Positions 1 through 5,608 of a DNA stretch of 9,688 bases are shown in pieces. The notes under the pieces were generated by a model that worked only from the letters and a program-made list of their open reading frames with translations, was not told the DNA's origin and made no database searches. How positions within the stretch are numbered: the first letter of the stretch is position 1; each line of letters opens with the position of its first letter. A program made the position numbers and the translations under genes. The stretch is from an uncultured Collinsella sp. (GTDB lineage: Bacteria > Actinomycetota > Coriobacteriia > Coriobacteriales > Coriobacteriaceae): assembly GCA_900550965.1 (NCBI GenBank), contig URUC01000075.1:1-9688 (forward strand), written 5' to 3'.

Positions 1-178
1 AGTTTGTTAGCACTGTTCTATCACACTTTTTGATTGGAAAACCTAACAAATTGTTTGTTGCCGTAATCGGTACCTTTTCGCCGCCGAACGGTCACATAAC
101 GCAGCAACGCTTTCGTTATTTGCGAACAAGTGTGGTTTATGGCAAAGTGTGCCCAAACTAATTTTTAGGAAGGCACCC
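1..178 (+). promoter_or_regulatory. Upstream region of the PAS-HTH regulator with operator-like repeats
   Basis: This non-coding stretch precedes the regulator gene. It contains an 8-bp inverted repeat, TTTGTTAG at 3-10 and CTAACAAA at 43-50. The second arm overlaps a short dyad AACAA-A-TTGTT (45-55). The heptamer AAGTGTG appears twice in the same orientation (128-134 and 145-151), 17 bases apart. A strong ribosome binding site, AGGAAGG (167-173), lies five bases before the ATG at 179 and decides that start over the in-frame GTG at 149. I see no convincing -35/-10 pair. That the repeats bind the regulator, or control a divergent gene left of the window, is inference only. Confidence 0.35.
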
Positions 179-832
179 ATGACCCCCGCACAGATTGAGT
201 TTTACAAGCGCCTTGCACACGGTCTGGCGCTCCAATTTGGCCCCAACTGCGAAGTCGTCGTCCACGATCTGGAGACCGAGGACGTGGACCACTCCATCGT
301 AGTGATCGAAAATGGCCACGTCAGCGGGCGCAAACTGGGTGACGGCCCCAGCCATATCGTGTTTGAGTCCATGCACGAGGGCACCACCGACGTACACGAC
401 CGCGAGCCGTACCTCACTAAAACCACCGATGGCAAGCTGCTCAAGTCCTCGACCATCTTTATCCGCAACGATGAGGGCAAGCCCGTCGGCATTTTGGGCA
501 TCAACTTTGACATTACGCTTATGAAGGCTTTTGAGCGTTCGCTCGACGCCTTTACCGGCACCGGCGGCACGGGCTACACCGAGCCCGAGCCCATTACCAA
601 GAACATCGGCGACCTGCTCGAGGACCTGCTGCACGAGTGCGAACAGTTTGTGGGCAAGCCCGCGGCACTCATGACCAAAGACGAGCGCATTCGTGCCATT
701 GGCTACCTCGACCGTCGCGGCGCCTTCCTCATTTCCAAGTCGAGCGAACGCGCCTGCGAGTTCTTTGGCATCTCCAAGTACAGCTTCTATAGCTACCTCA
801 ATGAGGCCAAGGCGGCGGCCGACGACAAGTAG
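179..832 (+). CDS. YheO/DauR-type PAS and helix-turn-helix transcriptional regulator
   Basis: A 217-residue cytoplasmic DNA-binding protein of the YheO-like family, in which an N-terminal PAS sensor domain is joined to a C-terminal helix-turn-helix. The PAS part covers about residues 5-118 and includes the family-type stretches VVVHDLE (27-33) and GILGINFD (104-111). A linker rich in Gly, Thr, Pro and Glu (125-141) follows. The C-terminal part, about 142-213, has the HTH-like segment RRGAFLISKSSERACEFFGI (179-198) ending in YSFYSYLNEA. The length is normal for the family. Known relatives include E. coli YheO and the D-arginine-responsive DauR, but the ligand here cannot be told from sequence. 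The start at 179 is chosen for its AGGAAGG ribosome binding site. The next gene on the same strand has its own promoter element, so an operon is unlikely. Target genes are unknown and probably lie left of the window. Confidence 0.85.
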   Translation: MTPAQIEFYKRLAHGLALQFGPNCEVVVHDLETEDVDHSIVVIENGHVSGRKLGDGPSHIVFESMHEGTTDVHDREPYLTKTTDGKLLKSSTIFIRNDEGKPVGILGINFDITLMKAFERSLDAFTGTGGTGYTEPEPITKNIGDLLEDLLHECEQFVGKPAALMTKDERIRAIGYLDRRGAFLISKSSERACEFFGISKYSFYSYLNEAKAAADDK

Positions 833-834
833 GC

Positions 835-875
835 ACTCGCCTAGATTGCCCCTCCCCTTTTGGGCGCGAGTTCTG
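835..875 (+). terminator. Weak hairpin after the regulator gene
   Basis: Just after the regulator stop codon, ACTCGC (835-840) can pair with GCGAGT (866-871), and inside it GCCC (848-851) with GGGC (862-865), with an unpaired stretch on the 5' side. There is no clear T-run after the stem, so it is at best a weak or factor-assisted terminator. Confidence 0.25.
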
Positions 876-915
876 GAAAGCTCGAATCCAAGACCGAGCC
901 GCTTGGGAAGTTCCA

Positions 916-921
916 TATAAT
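916..921 (+). promoter_or_regulatory. TATAAT -10 element of the Pro/Ala-rich protein gene
   Basis: A perfect TATAAT lies 34 bases before the ATG at 956, which would give an RNA leader of about 27 bases. No good -35 hexamer is found 16-18 bases upstream (the sequence there is about ACCGAG). The element supports the start at 956, because the longer open frame from 860 would begin upstream of the promoter. Confidence 0.5.
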
Positions 922-955
922 CGATGTCATTAGTATTTCGAAAGGGTGGAACAGA

Positions 956-1942
956 ATGGCGTTGAGCAAGGCATCATGCACCGATCGCGGATTGATTCCG
1001 GCAATTGGTGGACATGTGCACCGCATGTTCGATGAGGGTGAAGACGACCTGTTTTCGCTGAGCCTTGACGACGTGATGGATGATCGCCCGTGGACCGCCG
1101 ACGAACTCATGGGCGGCGGGGCTCGCCCGTCAAGCCCCAATCCCGCACTTGCGCCTAAGCCCGCATCTGCGCCGGCTCCTGCGCAGTCGCCTGTTTCGAC
1201 GCCCGCGTCTGCGCCCACACCCACTTCGGCGCCCACGCCCACTCCCCGCCCCGCAAGCGACCCGTCCGAGACGGCGGCGTTTCTCGCTGCAGCGACGCAG
1301 GGCAAATCGGCCGACAGCACCGTTATGTACAGCGCCCGGCAGTTGCCTGTTCCTGCGGCACGCAAGCCTCCGGTCACAAGGCTCGATGAGCCCGTTGCCC
1401 ATCAGGTTGCCTACGATTCCTGGGCTGCAGCCGATCTGGATGAGACCTCTACCGGCATGCCGGCGCTCGACGTTCCAGTTAATCCGCTTTTTGCCGCCAA
1501 CACGAGCGCCGCGGGCTATGAGGGCGGTGCGGCATATTCCGATTATTCCGATGGCTATGCTGACGCCGGTCGCATCGAGACCGAGGATTATGGCACCACA
1601 TCGAGCGATTATCTCAACGATCCGTACGTCGCCGCGGCTGCACCGGAATATGACCCGGAGGCCGCGTCCGCACCGGCGTATACCAAAAGCACGGGCGAAG
1701 AGCGCTTCGCCGATTATTACGCCGAGGAAAAGTCGCTGCGTTTTTCGGAATTTCCGCAGGCAGTCAAGGTTGCCTTTATCGCCATTGTCATTGCCCTGCT
1801 CGGTGTCATTGCGTTTGAGGGATTCCGGCTGTTCTCCGGCCCCACCCAAGCGGAGTCGGAGACCCAGCAAAAAGAGGACGATAACGAGTACCTGGACATC
1901 AACACCCTCAAGGGCGACCCCAACGACGGAGACGACGAGTAG
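956..1942 (+). CDS. Hypothetical Pro/Ala-rich protein with one C-terminal transmembrane segment
   Basis: I do not recognise this 328-residue protein. The N-terminus has an acidic stretch (GEDDLFSLSLDDVMDD), then a low-complexity segment of alternating Ala, Pro, Ser and Thr from about residue 60 to 100, of the kind that forms an extended linker. The middle is rich in Tyr, Asp, Ala and Ser and looks disordered. One hydrophobic segment follows at about residues 271-293 (VKVAFIAIVIALLGVIAFEG), flanked by basic residues, and a very acidic tail ends in NDGDDE. There is no N-terminal signal peptide, so a cytoplasmic N-part anchored by a late membrane helix is the simplest topology. The start at 956 is chosen for AAAGGG (941-946) nine bases upstream and for the TATAAT at 916. 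The frame stays open back to 860 but without support. Function unknown. Confidence 0.7.
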   Translation: MALSKASCTDRGLIPAIGGHVHRMFDEGEDDLFSLSLDDVMDDRPWTADELMGGGARPSSPNPALAPKPASAPAPAQSPVSTPASAPTPTSAPTPTPRPASDPSETAAFLAAATQGKSADSTVMYSARQLPVPAARKPPVTRLDEPVAHQVAYDSWAAADLDETSTGMPALDVPVNPLFAANTSAAGYEGGAAYSDYSDGYADAGRIETEDYGTTSSDYLNDPYVAAAAPEYDPEAASAPAYTKSTGEERFADYYAEEKSLRFSEFPQAVKVAFIAIVIALLGVIAFEGFRLFSGPTQAESETQQKEDDNEYLDINTLKGDPNDGDDE

Positions 1943-1958
1943 CGAGGGTTAAGGGAGG

Positions 1959-1973
1959 GCCGGAAGAGCCGGC
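1959..1973. terminator. Small hairpin between convergent genes
   Basis: GCCGG (1959-1963) and CCGGC (1969-1973) form a five-bp stem with loop AAGAG, midway between the Pro/Ala-rich protein gene and the oppositely oriented ATPase gene. It has no T-run on either strand. It may help end transcription of the convergent pair, but the support is weak. Confidence 0.2.
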
Positions 1974-1979
1974 GGCATG

Positions 1980-3302
1980 TTACGGCTCCAAAAGCCCTGC
2001 CATAAAGATGGGCAGATACAGCACGTCACCATCGCGGTGAAGATTACATTCCGCAAGTACCAGGGCGCGATCGATTCCGTAGCCCTTCGTCGCGAGCGCG
2101 TTGTCGAGCGCCGCATGGGACTTAAAGCTCTTGCCCGACTTGACCTCGATGGCAAGGACCTCCCCATCGAGCGTCTCCTCCACAAAATCGAGCTCGCCGA
2201 CTTTTTTAGACGTAAAGTAGCGCAATCTGAATCCGTGGGCTTTGAGCTCTTGGGCAACGAAGCCCTCAAACGCCGCCCCCATGTTCATGCCAAAGGCGTC
2301 TTCCGCCTCCCCATCAAAAACGCCTTGGGCGACCCTTTTGGAATACGACGACATGAGCATTCCGGTGTCCAAGTAAAACAGCTTAAATAGATTTCGCTGC
2401 TCCCCCAATAAAAGGGGTGCCACGGGCGCCGTTACGTTATACACGGGAAGCGCGACACCCGCCTCCGACAACCAGAGAAAATGATCTGTCACCTGCGAAA
2501 AACGTTTGACACCGTTAATCGACGACAGCTTGAATCGCTTGTTTTTGGAGCCGGCCTCGCTGGGAATCAAATCATAGATATCGCGAATAACCAAGCGTAG
2601 CTCGGGCGGAGCGTACTTTGCGATGTCATCGCGATACAGGGCGTGAAGATCGCGATGGATGTTTCGAACCTCGTCGACATTGCGCGTCGCCAAGAAGGAA
2701 TTGACCGCGTCGGGCATGCCTCCCACCACCACATACTGATGGAACAGATCGAACAAGCGGTCATACAGGTAGCCGGGGAGCTCCCCCTCATCCTTTAGAC
2801 GGTCTCTGAGCATGTCAAACACGCTGGCACCAACGCCATTTGCCCAGCAAAACTCCTCAAAGTCGAGCGGGCACATCTGGACCTGCTCGACATACCCCAC
2901 CGGCAGGGAATCGATGCCCTCGAGCTCAACGCCAAGGAGCGATCCGGTAAGGATGTATCGAAAGTCGCCGCGCTGGACCAGATATTTGATAAACGTCACC
3001 ACGTTGGGGCATCGCTGCACCTCGTCGATAACCACAACGGTCTTGTTCGCAACCATCGGCTGCGTTGCAGCAATAGACATGCGCATAAGCAGGTCATCCG
3101 CGCTTTTTGCCGCCAAAAACGAATCGCGCACGGACGCGTCGGCGATAAGGTCGAACGTCACGACATTTTCGAACGATTCGCTTGCAAAGACGTTGACCAA
3201 ATATGACTTTCCCACCTGTCGGGCGCCCTTGACCAAAAGAGCCTTGTTAGGCGACGAGGCAAGCCAAGATTCAAACTGTGCTTTCGCTTTTCTCTGCAGC
3301 AT
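1980..3302 (-). CDS. AAA+ ATPase with C-terminal DUF4143 domain
   Basis: A 440-residue ATP-binding protein of the AAA_14/DUF4143 family. The N-terminal P-loop domain shows Walker A GARQVGKS (residues 26-33), Walker B VVVIDE (89-94) followed by VQRCPN, and a sensor-like LTGS (118-121). The C-terminal DUF4143 part carries a PD-(D/E)XK-like arrangement: D372 in GELDFV, then E386 and K388 in AIEVKSG, in the order expected for a nuclease-like fold. Length is normal for the family. The biological role of these ATPases is poorly defined; links to DNA and to genome defence have been suggested only loosely. The start at 3302 is chosen because AAGGGG lies seven bases upstream on the coding strand. An in-frame GTG at 3335 lacks such a site and falls in a dyad (GTGCT-N5-AGCAC). 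The gene stands alone, divergent from the 177-residue protein gene. Its upstream region carries 33-base-period repeats that may bear on its control. Confidence 0.85.
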   Translation of the reverse strand: MLQRKAKAQFESWLASSPNKALLVKGARQVGKSYLVNVFASESFENVVTFDLIADASVRDSFLAAKSADDLLMRMSIAATQPMVANKTVVVIDEVQRCPNVVTFIKYLVQRGDFRYILTGSLLGVELEGIDSLPVGYVEQVQMCPLDFEEFCWANGVGASVFDMLRDRLKDEGELPGYLYDRLFDLFHQYVVVGGMPDAVNSFLATRNVDEVRNIHRDLHALYRDDIAKYAPPELRLVIRDIYDLIPSEAGSKNKRFKLSSINGVKRFSQVTDHFLWLSEAGVALPVYNVTAPVAPLLLGEQRNLFKLFYLDTGMLMSSYSKRVAQGVFDGEAEDAFGMNMGAAFEGFVAQELKAHGFRLRYFTSKKVGELDFVEETLDGEVLAIEVKSGKSFKSHAALDNALATKGYGIDRALVLAECNLHRDGDVLYLPIFMAGLLEP

Positions 3303-3320
3303 AAGCGTACCCCTTATTAC

Positions 3321-3335
3321 GTGCTGTTTTAGCAC
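3321..3335. promoter_or_regulatory. Dyad symmetry just upstream of the ATPase gene
   Basis: GTGCT (3321-3325) and AGCAC (3331-3335) form a perfect five-bp dyad around GTTTT. It lies 19-33 bases before the ATPase start, where an operator or a short RNA hairpin could act. It overlaps the possible alternative GTG start. Functional meaning is inference. Confidence 0.25.
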
Positions 3336-3341
3336 TAGGAT

Positions 3342-3473
3342 ACACTTTTCCGTGGTTGCTAGGTGCTCATTTCGACACTTTTTCGAGGTTTTAAAGTGTG
3401 TATCACGACACTTTTCCGTACTTTTACACGGGATATTTCGACATTTTTTCGAATTTAAGCCTAACAGCAGCCG
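3342..3473. repeat. Four degenerate tandem units with a 33-base period
   Basis: The block ACACTTTT or its variant begins at 3342, 3375, 3408 and 3441, exactly 33 bases apart each time. The best-conserved part spans the unit junction, roughly ATTTCGACACTTTTYCG, while the remaining 16 or so bases of each unit vary. The fourth unit is the most divergent (ACATTTTTTCG) and its second half is not recognisable. An inverted AAAGTGTG also sits in the second unit. A 33-base period equals eleven codons, and both strands can be read as short 11-residue repeats (RHFFEV-like on +, RKSVE-like on -), but there is no convincing start codon and no full gene. It may be the remnant of a coding repeat or a set of binding sites for control of the ATPase gene. 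Confidence 0.6.
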
Positions 3474-3476
3474 GCG

Positions 3477-3521
3477 AAATCAAGCGCCGCCCGCGCGTCA
3501 TTTCGCAAGCGCGCTTGATTT
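3477..3521. repeat. 11-bp perfect inverted repeat
   Basis: AAATCAAGCGC (3477-3487) is the exact reverse complement of GCGCTTGATTT (3511-3521), with a 23-base GC-rich loop. The right arm overlaps a separate 12-base palindrome CAAGCGCGCTTG (3506-3517), so two hairpins compete. It lies in the divergent gap between the ATPase and the 177-residue protein genes. The right arm ends in ATTT, but there is no longer T-run to make it a clear terminator. Confidence 0.5.
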
Positions 3522-3548
3522 GTGTCCGCGCGCGCTGATAGACTCCAC

Positions 3549-3577
3549 CGTGCCTGCAGGGAGCGGGCACGTTTTAT
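3549..3577 (+). terminator. Terminator-like hairpin inside the structured leader
   Basis: Bases 3549-3556 can pair with 3564-3571 (eight bp including one G-U), closing a seven-base loop CAGGGAG, and TTTTAT follows directly. This has the form of an intrinsic terminator. It cannot form together with the 10-bp helix 3545-3554/3631-3640, and its loop can pair with CCCTGC at 3641-3646. It may act in the leader itself or stop stray plus-strand transcription. Confidence 0.35.
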
Positions 3578-3657
3578 CCAGAGTCGGGGTAGAGAGTTGG
3601 CTCCACGACCCCGACGCCAACCGGCCAAGAGGCACGGTGGCCCTGCCAACATCGATG

Positions 3658-3664
3658 AAAGGAG
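3658..3664 (+). promoter_or_regulatory. Ribosome binding site that can be sequestered
   Basis: AAAGGAG lies five bases before the ATG at 3670 and fixes that start. GGAGTC (3661-3666), which includes its core, is exactly complementary to GACTCC at the 5' end of the leader (3541-3546), so the folded leader could hide it from the ribosome. Confidence 0.6.
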
Positions 3665-3669
3665 TCCGT

Positions 3670-4203
3670 ATGGACAATTTCTCCGTGCGCAGTGAGCGCA
3701 ACTTCCACAACCTGGCAGCCAAGCCAAAACGAATACATCTTCTGGACAAGCCGAGCGGCTACGCCTCGTCCATGGTCAAGAGCAGCCTCTCCCACCAGAT
3801 GCGCTTTACGGTACAGAAGCTCGAGGAGGAGCTCTGCGTTGCTGGCAATCCGCATGTGTTGCAGATTAAGCTTCTTGGAGATGACTCGCGTGAGCCGTCC
3901 AGCTGGAAGCTCTTCGCCGACGGCGCGTGCGTTGCGGACGGATCCGGCGCCTTTGTTATGGATGCTATCGACCAGGGCATGATACAAGCCTGTAAGACAT
4001 GGGGAGATCACGACGCATTTGCCGACATCGCAGAGGCAATCGTTCTAAGCAAAGCTGCATTTGATATCAAGGAGCGCGCTTATCAGATGCTTTCATATAT
4101 CGCATGGACAGTTGGTCGGTTCCACGCCCAGCACCTGATCGAGGGCATGGTCGCCGCCGGGGTAGACCCGATGCTGGAAGATCTTCTCAGCGCTCCCGCG
4201 TAG
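3670..4203 (+). CDS. Hypothetical 177-residue protein behind a structured leader
   Basis: Not recognised. It is a soluble, mixed protein without signal peptide or membrane segment. The N-terminal third is basic and polar (RNFHNLAAKPKRIHLLDKPS). The middle, about residues 41-92, looks like alternating strands and helices (MRFTVQKLEEELCVAG, VLQIKLLGDD, WKLFADGACVAD). The C-terminal half, about 93-173, is probably all helical, with AFADIAEAIVLSKAAFDIKE and AYQMLSYIAWTVGRFHAQHL. No catalytic motif is evident. The start at 3670 is set by AAAGGAG. The frame stays open far upstream, but that part is antisense to the ATPase gene and should be ignored. The gene stands alone: the ATPase gene is divergent and a 421-base gap follows. 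Regulation through the leader RNA is the main clue; function is unknown. Confidence 0.7.
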   Translation: MDNFSVRSERNFHNLAAKPKRIHLLDKPSGYASSMVKSSLSHQMRFTVQKLEEELCVAGNPHVLQIKLLGDDSREPSSWKLFADGACVADGSGAFVMDAIDQGMIQACKTWGDHDAFADIAEAIVLSKAAFDIKERAYQMLSYIAWTVGRFHAQHLIEGMVAAGVDPMLEDLLSAPA

Positions 4204-4217
4204 ATTAATCGAGCGCT
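4189..4217 (+). terminator. Weak hairpin at the end of the 177-residue protein gene
   Basis: AGCGCTC (4189-4195) pairs with GAGCGCT (4211-4217) across a 15-base loop that contains the stop codon. No T-run follows. The right arm is part of the palindrome GAGCGCTC. Weak terminator candidate only. Confidence 0.2.
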
Positions 4218-4624
4218 CTATCGACAAAGATGCATCTACCATAACGGCATGGGGCGTGCTCGCCTTGTACCGACCCCAACCAATCCCGTCGGCGCGACTG
4301 CAGCCTCAAACAACCACCGGCACCATCCATCCGCACACGAGAGGCGATGGGCACAGGCGAACCCCTCAACCTCGCTATTCGTAAACTTCATCAGTGTTTC
4401 CACATCCCCATCAAAAGAATCCGAAAGACATCCCCCGTTAATAAAACGCTTCTGAACATCTCACTCTGCAGGCAAAGCCGCACCGGAGTGATGCGGAGGT
4501 CTGCGCGGGGTTTCACGGGTTCCCTTGACGCGGCCCAGCGGAAGTGCCACCCGGCATCCCTTCCATAACGCACGGGTAAACAAAGGGAAATAGCGCCACC
4601 CACCGTGCAAGGAAGGACGCCACC
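4204..4624. other. 421-base gene-free region upstream of the recombinase
   Basis: I find no credible gene here on either strand, and no HsdS-like fragment, which one might expect opposite the recombinase. A hairpin can form at 4461-4491: TCACTC/GAGTGA outside, and GC and GGC/GCC inside with an AAA loop. It competes with CCGCA/TGCGG (4478-4482/4492-4496). The recombinase ribosome binding site AAGGAAGG (4609-4616) lies eight bases before the ATG. A TTGACG at 4526-4531 resembles a -35 hexamer but has no -10 partner at proper spacing. An untranslated leader for the recombinase is possible. Confidence 0.4.
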
Positions 4625-5608
4625 ATGGATCTCACGAAAACGGCTAGAGAAATTACCCGTCTCATGCTCCCCTACCTGACCACGCAGCAGAACCGCCAGC
4701 TCAAAAAGGTTTTATCGCACTGCCTTTTCGATGAAAGCCAATTAGCTGAAGACTGCGGCGACGGTGAAAGCGAATCATTCCTGGATCTTTTTCTGTCTGC
4801 AAAACGCCTCGAAGGCTGCTCGGATAGGACCATCTCCTACTACGAAACCACCATCAATAAAATGCTTGAATCATTCGATACACCAGCTTGCGACCTGGGA
4901 ACCGAAGAGATTAGGTCCTATCTTTCCGACTATCAGCAAAAAGCCGGCGTCAGTCGCGTCACCGTCGACAATGTCCGAAGAATCATCTCAAGCTTCTACT
5001 CATGGCTCGAAGACGAGGACCATATCATTAAGAGCCCGGTTAGACGCATTAAAAGAGTCAAGGCTCCGCAACCCATAAAGGAAACGTATAGCGATGAAGT
5101 CGTTGAGATTCTTTGCGATAACTGCGGGTCGCCCCGAAACCTTGCCCTGATCGACCTGTTGCGCTCCACGGGCATGCGTGTGGGCGAACTTGTCTCGTTG
5201 GACAGGAGCTCCATCGACACCATCAATCGTGAGTGCATCGTACACGGCAAGGGAAATAAGGACCGCATCGTATATTTTGACGCAAAGACTAAAGTCCATA
5301 TTGAGAATTACCTGTCAACCCGAATGGACAGCTCGGAAGCACTCTTCGTATCGAGCAAGGCGCCACACGAGAGGCTACAAATTGGCGGCGTCGAGGCGCT
5401 GCTTAGAAAACTGGGGCGCGAGCTTGATTTAGGAAGGGTCCACCCTCATAAGTTCAGAAGAACGCTTGCTACAAAGGCAATCGACAAAGGAATGCCCATC
5501 GAACAAGTCCAGGTGCTCCTTGGCCATAAAAAAATAGACACCACATTAAGGTACGCGATGGTCGACCAGCGCAACGTCAAAGCATCCCACCGCAGGTACC
5601 TAACTTAA
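4625..5608 (+). CDS. Tyrosine recombinase (XerC/XerD-like) next to hsdS
   Basis: A 327-residue site-specific recombinase that would cut and rejoin DNA through a covalent phosphotyrosine. The N-terminal SAM-like core-binding domain covers about residues 48-135 and the catalytic domain 150-327. All catalytic positions are visible: R185 (STGMRVGEL), K209 (HGKGNKDR), H275 and R278 (HPHKFRRT), H301 (LLGHKK) and the nucleophile Y310 (TLRYAMV). Length fits Xer-like stand-alone recombinases, so it is probably active. It converges on hsdS and overlaps its 3' end by 32 bases. Recombinases in this position are known to shuffle hsdS target recognition domains in phase-variable type I systems; that role here is inference from position. 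Base composition is visibly lower in GC than the hsdM genes. A prophage or integrative-element integrase is less likely, since no tRNA or other phage gene is seen. Confidence 0.88.
   Translation: MDLTKTAREITRLMLPYLTTQQNRQLKKVLSHCLFDESQLAEDCGDGESESFLDLFLSAKRLEGCSDRTISYYETTINKMLESFDTPACDLGTEEIRSYLSDYQQKAGVSRVTVDNVRRIISSFYSWLEDEDHIIKSPVRRIKRVKAPQPIKETYSDEVVEILCDNCGSPRNLALIDLLRSTGMRVGELVSLDRSSIDTINRECIVHGKGNKDRIVYFDAKTKVHIENYLSTRMDSSEALFVSSKAPHERLQIGGVEALLRKLGRELDLGRVHPHKFRRTLATKAIDKGMPIEQVQVLLGHKKIDTTLRYAMVDQRNVKASHRRYLT

Larger units (their letters stand above)
3541..3666 (+). promoter_or_regulatory. Highly structured candidate cis-regulatory RNA leader
   Basis: Five sets of perfect complementarity lie in 126 bases immediately before the 177-residue protein gene. 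(1) CCACCGTGCC (3545-3554) pairs with GGCACGGTGG (3631-3640), ten bp. (2) GTCGGGGT (3583-3590) pairs with ACCCCGAC (3608-3615), eight bp. (3) GTTGGC in that hairpin's loop (3596-3601) pairs with GCCAAC (3616-3621), directly after the stem, which gives an H-type pseudoknot. (4) GACTCC (3541-3546) pairs with GGAGTC (3661-3666), which contains the Shine-Dalgarno bases. (5) GCAGGG (3556-3561) pairs with CCCTGC (3641-3646). Helix 1 excludes a local hairpin at 3549-3571. This is the layout of a translational switch. I do not recognise a known riboswitch class; a Collinsella-associated structured RNA should be considered. Ligand and direction of control are unknown. Confidence 0.6.

Noticed and set aside
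158..916. Long minus-strand open frame opposite the PAS-HTH regulator
   Set aside because: Antisense of a well-recognised gene with a strong ribosome binding site; its product shows only the Leu/Gly/Ala-rich composition typical of reversed GC-rich coding sequence.
3342..3473. CRISPR array
   Set aside because: Units are only 33 bases with a core of about 17 bases, are degenerate, and number four; no cas genes are present.
2812..3669. Long upstream extension of the 177-residue protein frame
   Set aside because: It is antisense to the ATPase gene and then crosses the repeats and the structured leader. AAAGGAG before 3670 sets the real start.
4460..4520. c-di-GMP type I riboswitch upstream of the recombinase
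   Set aside because: GCAAAGCC and GCGGGGTTTCAC resemble fragments of the class, but the first GGCAAACC half and the expected three-way arrangement are missing.
4380..4600. T-box leader on the minus strand (GGGTGGCAC near 4550)
   Set aside because: The sequence departs from the T-box core by an insertion, and no minus-strand amino-acid-related gene follows.
4204..4624. tRNA gene or attachment site beside the recombinase
   Set aside because: No cloverleaf or T-arm consensus was found on either strand, and no attachment-like duplication of useful length.
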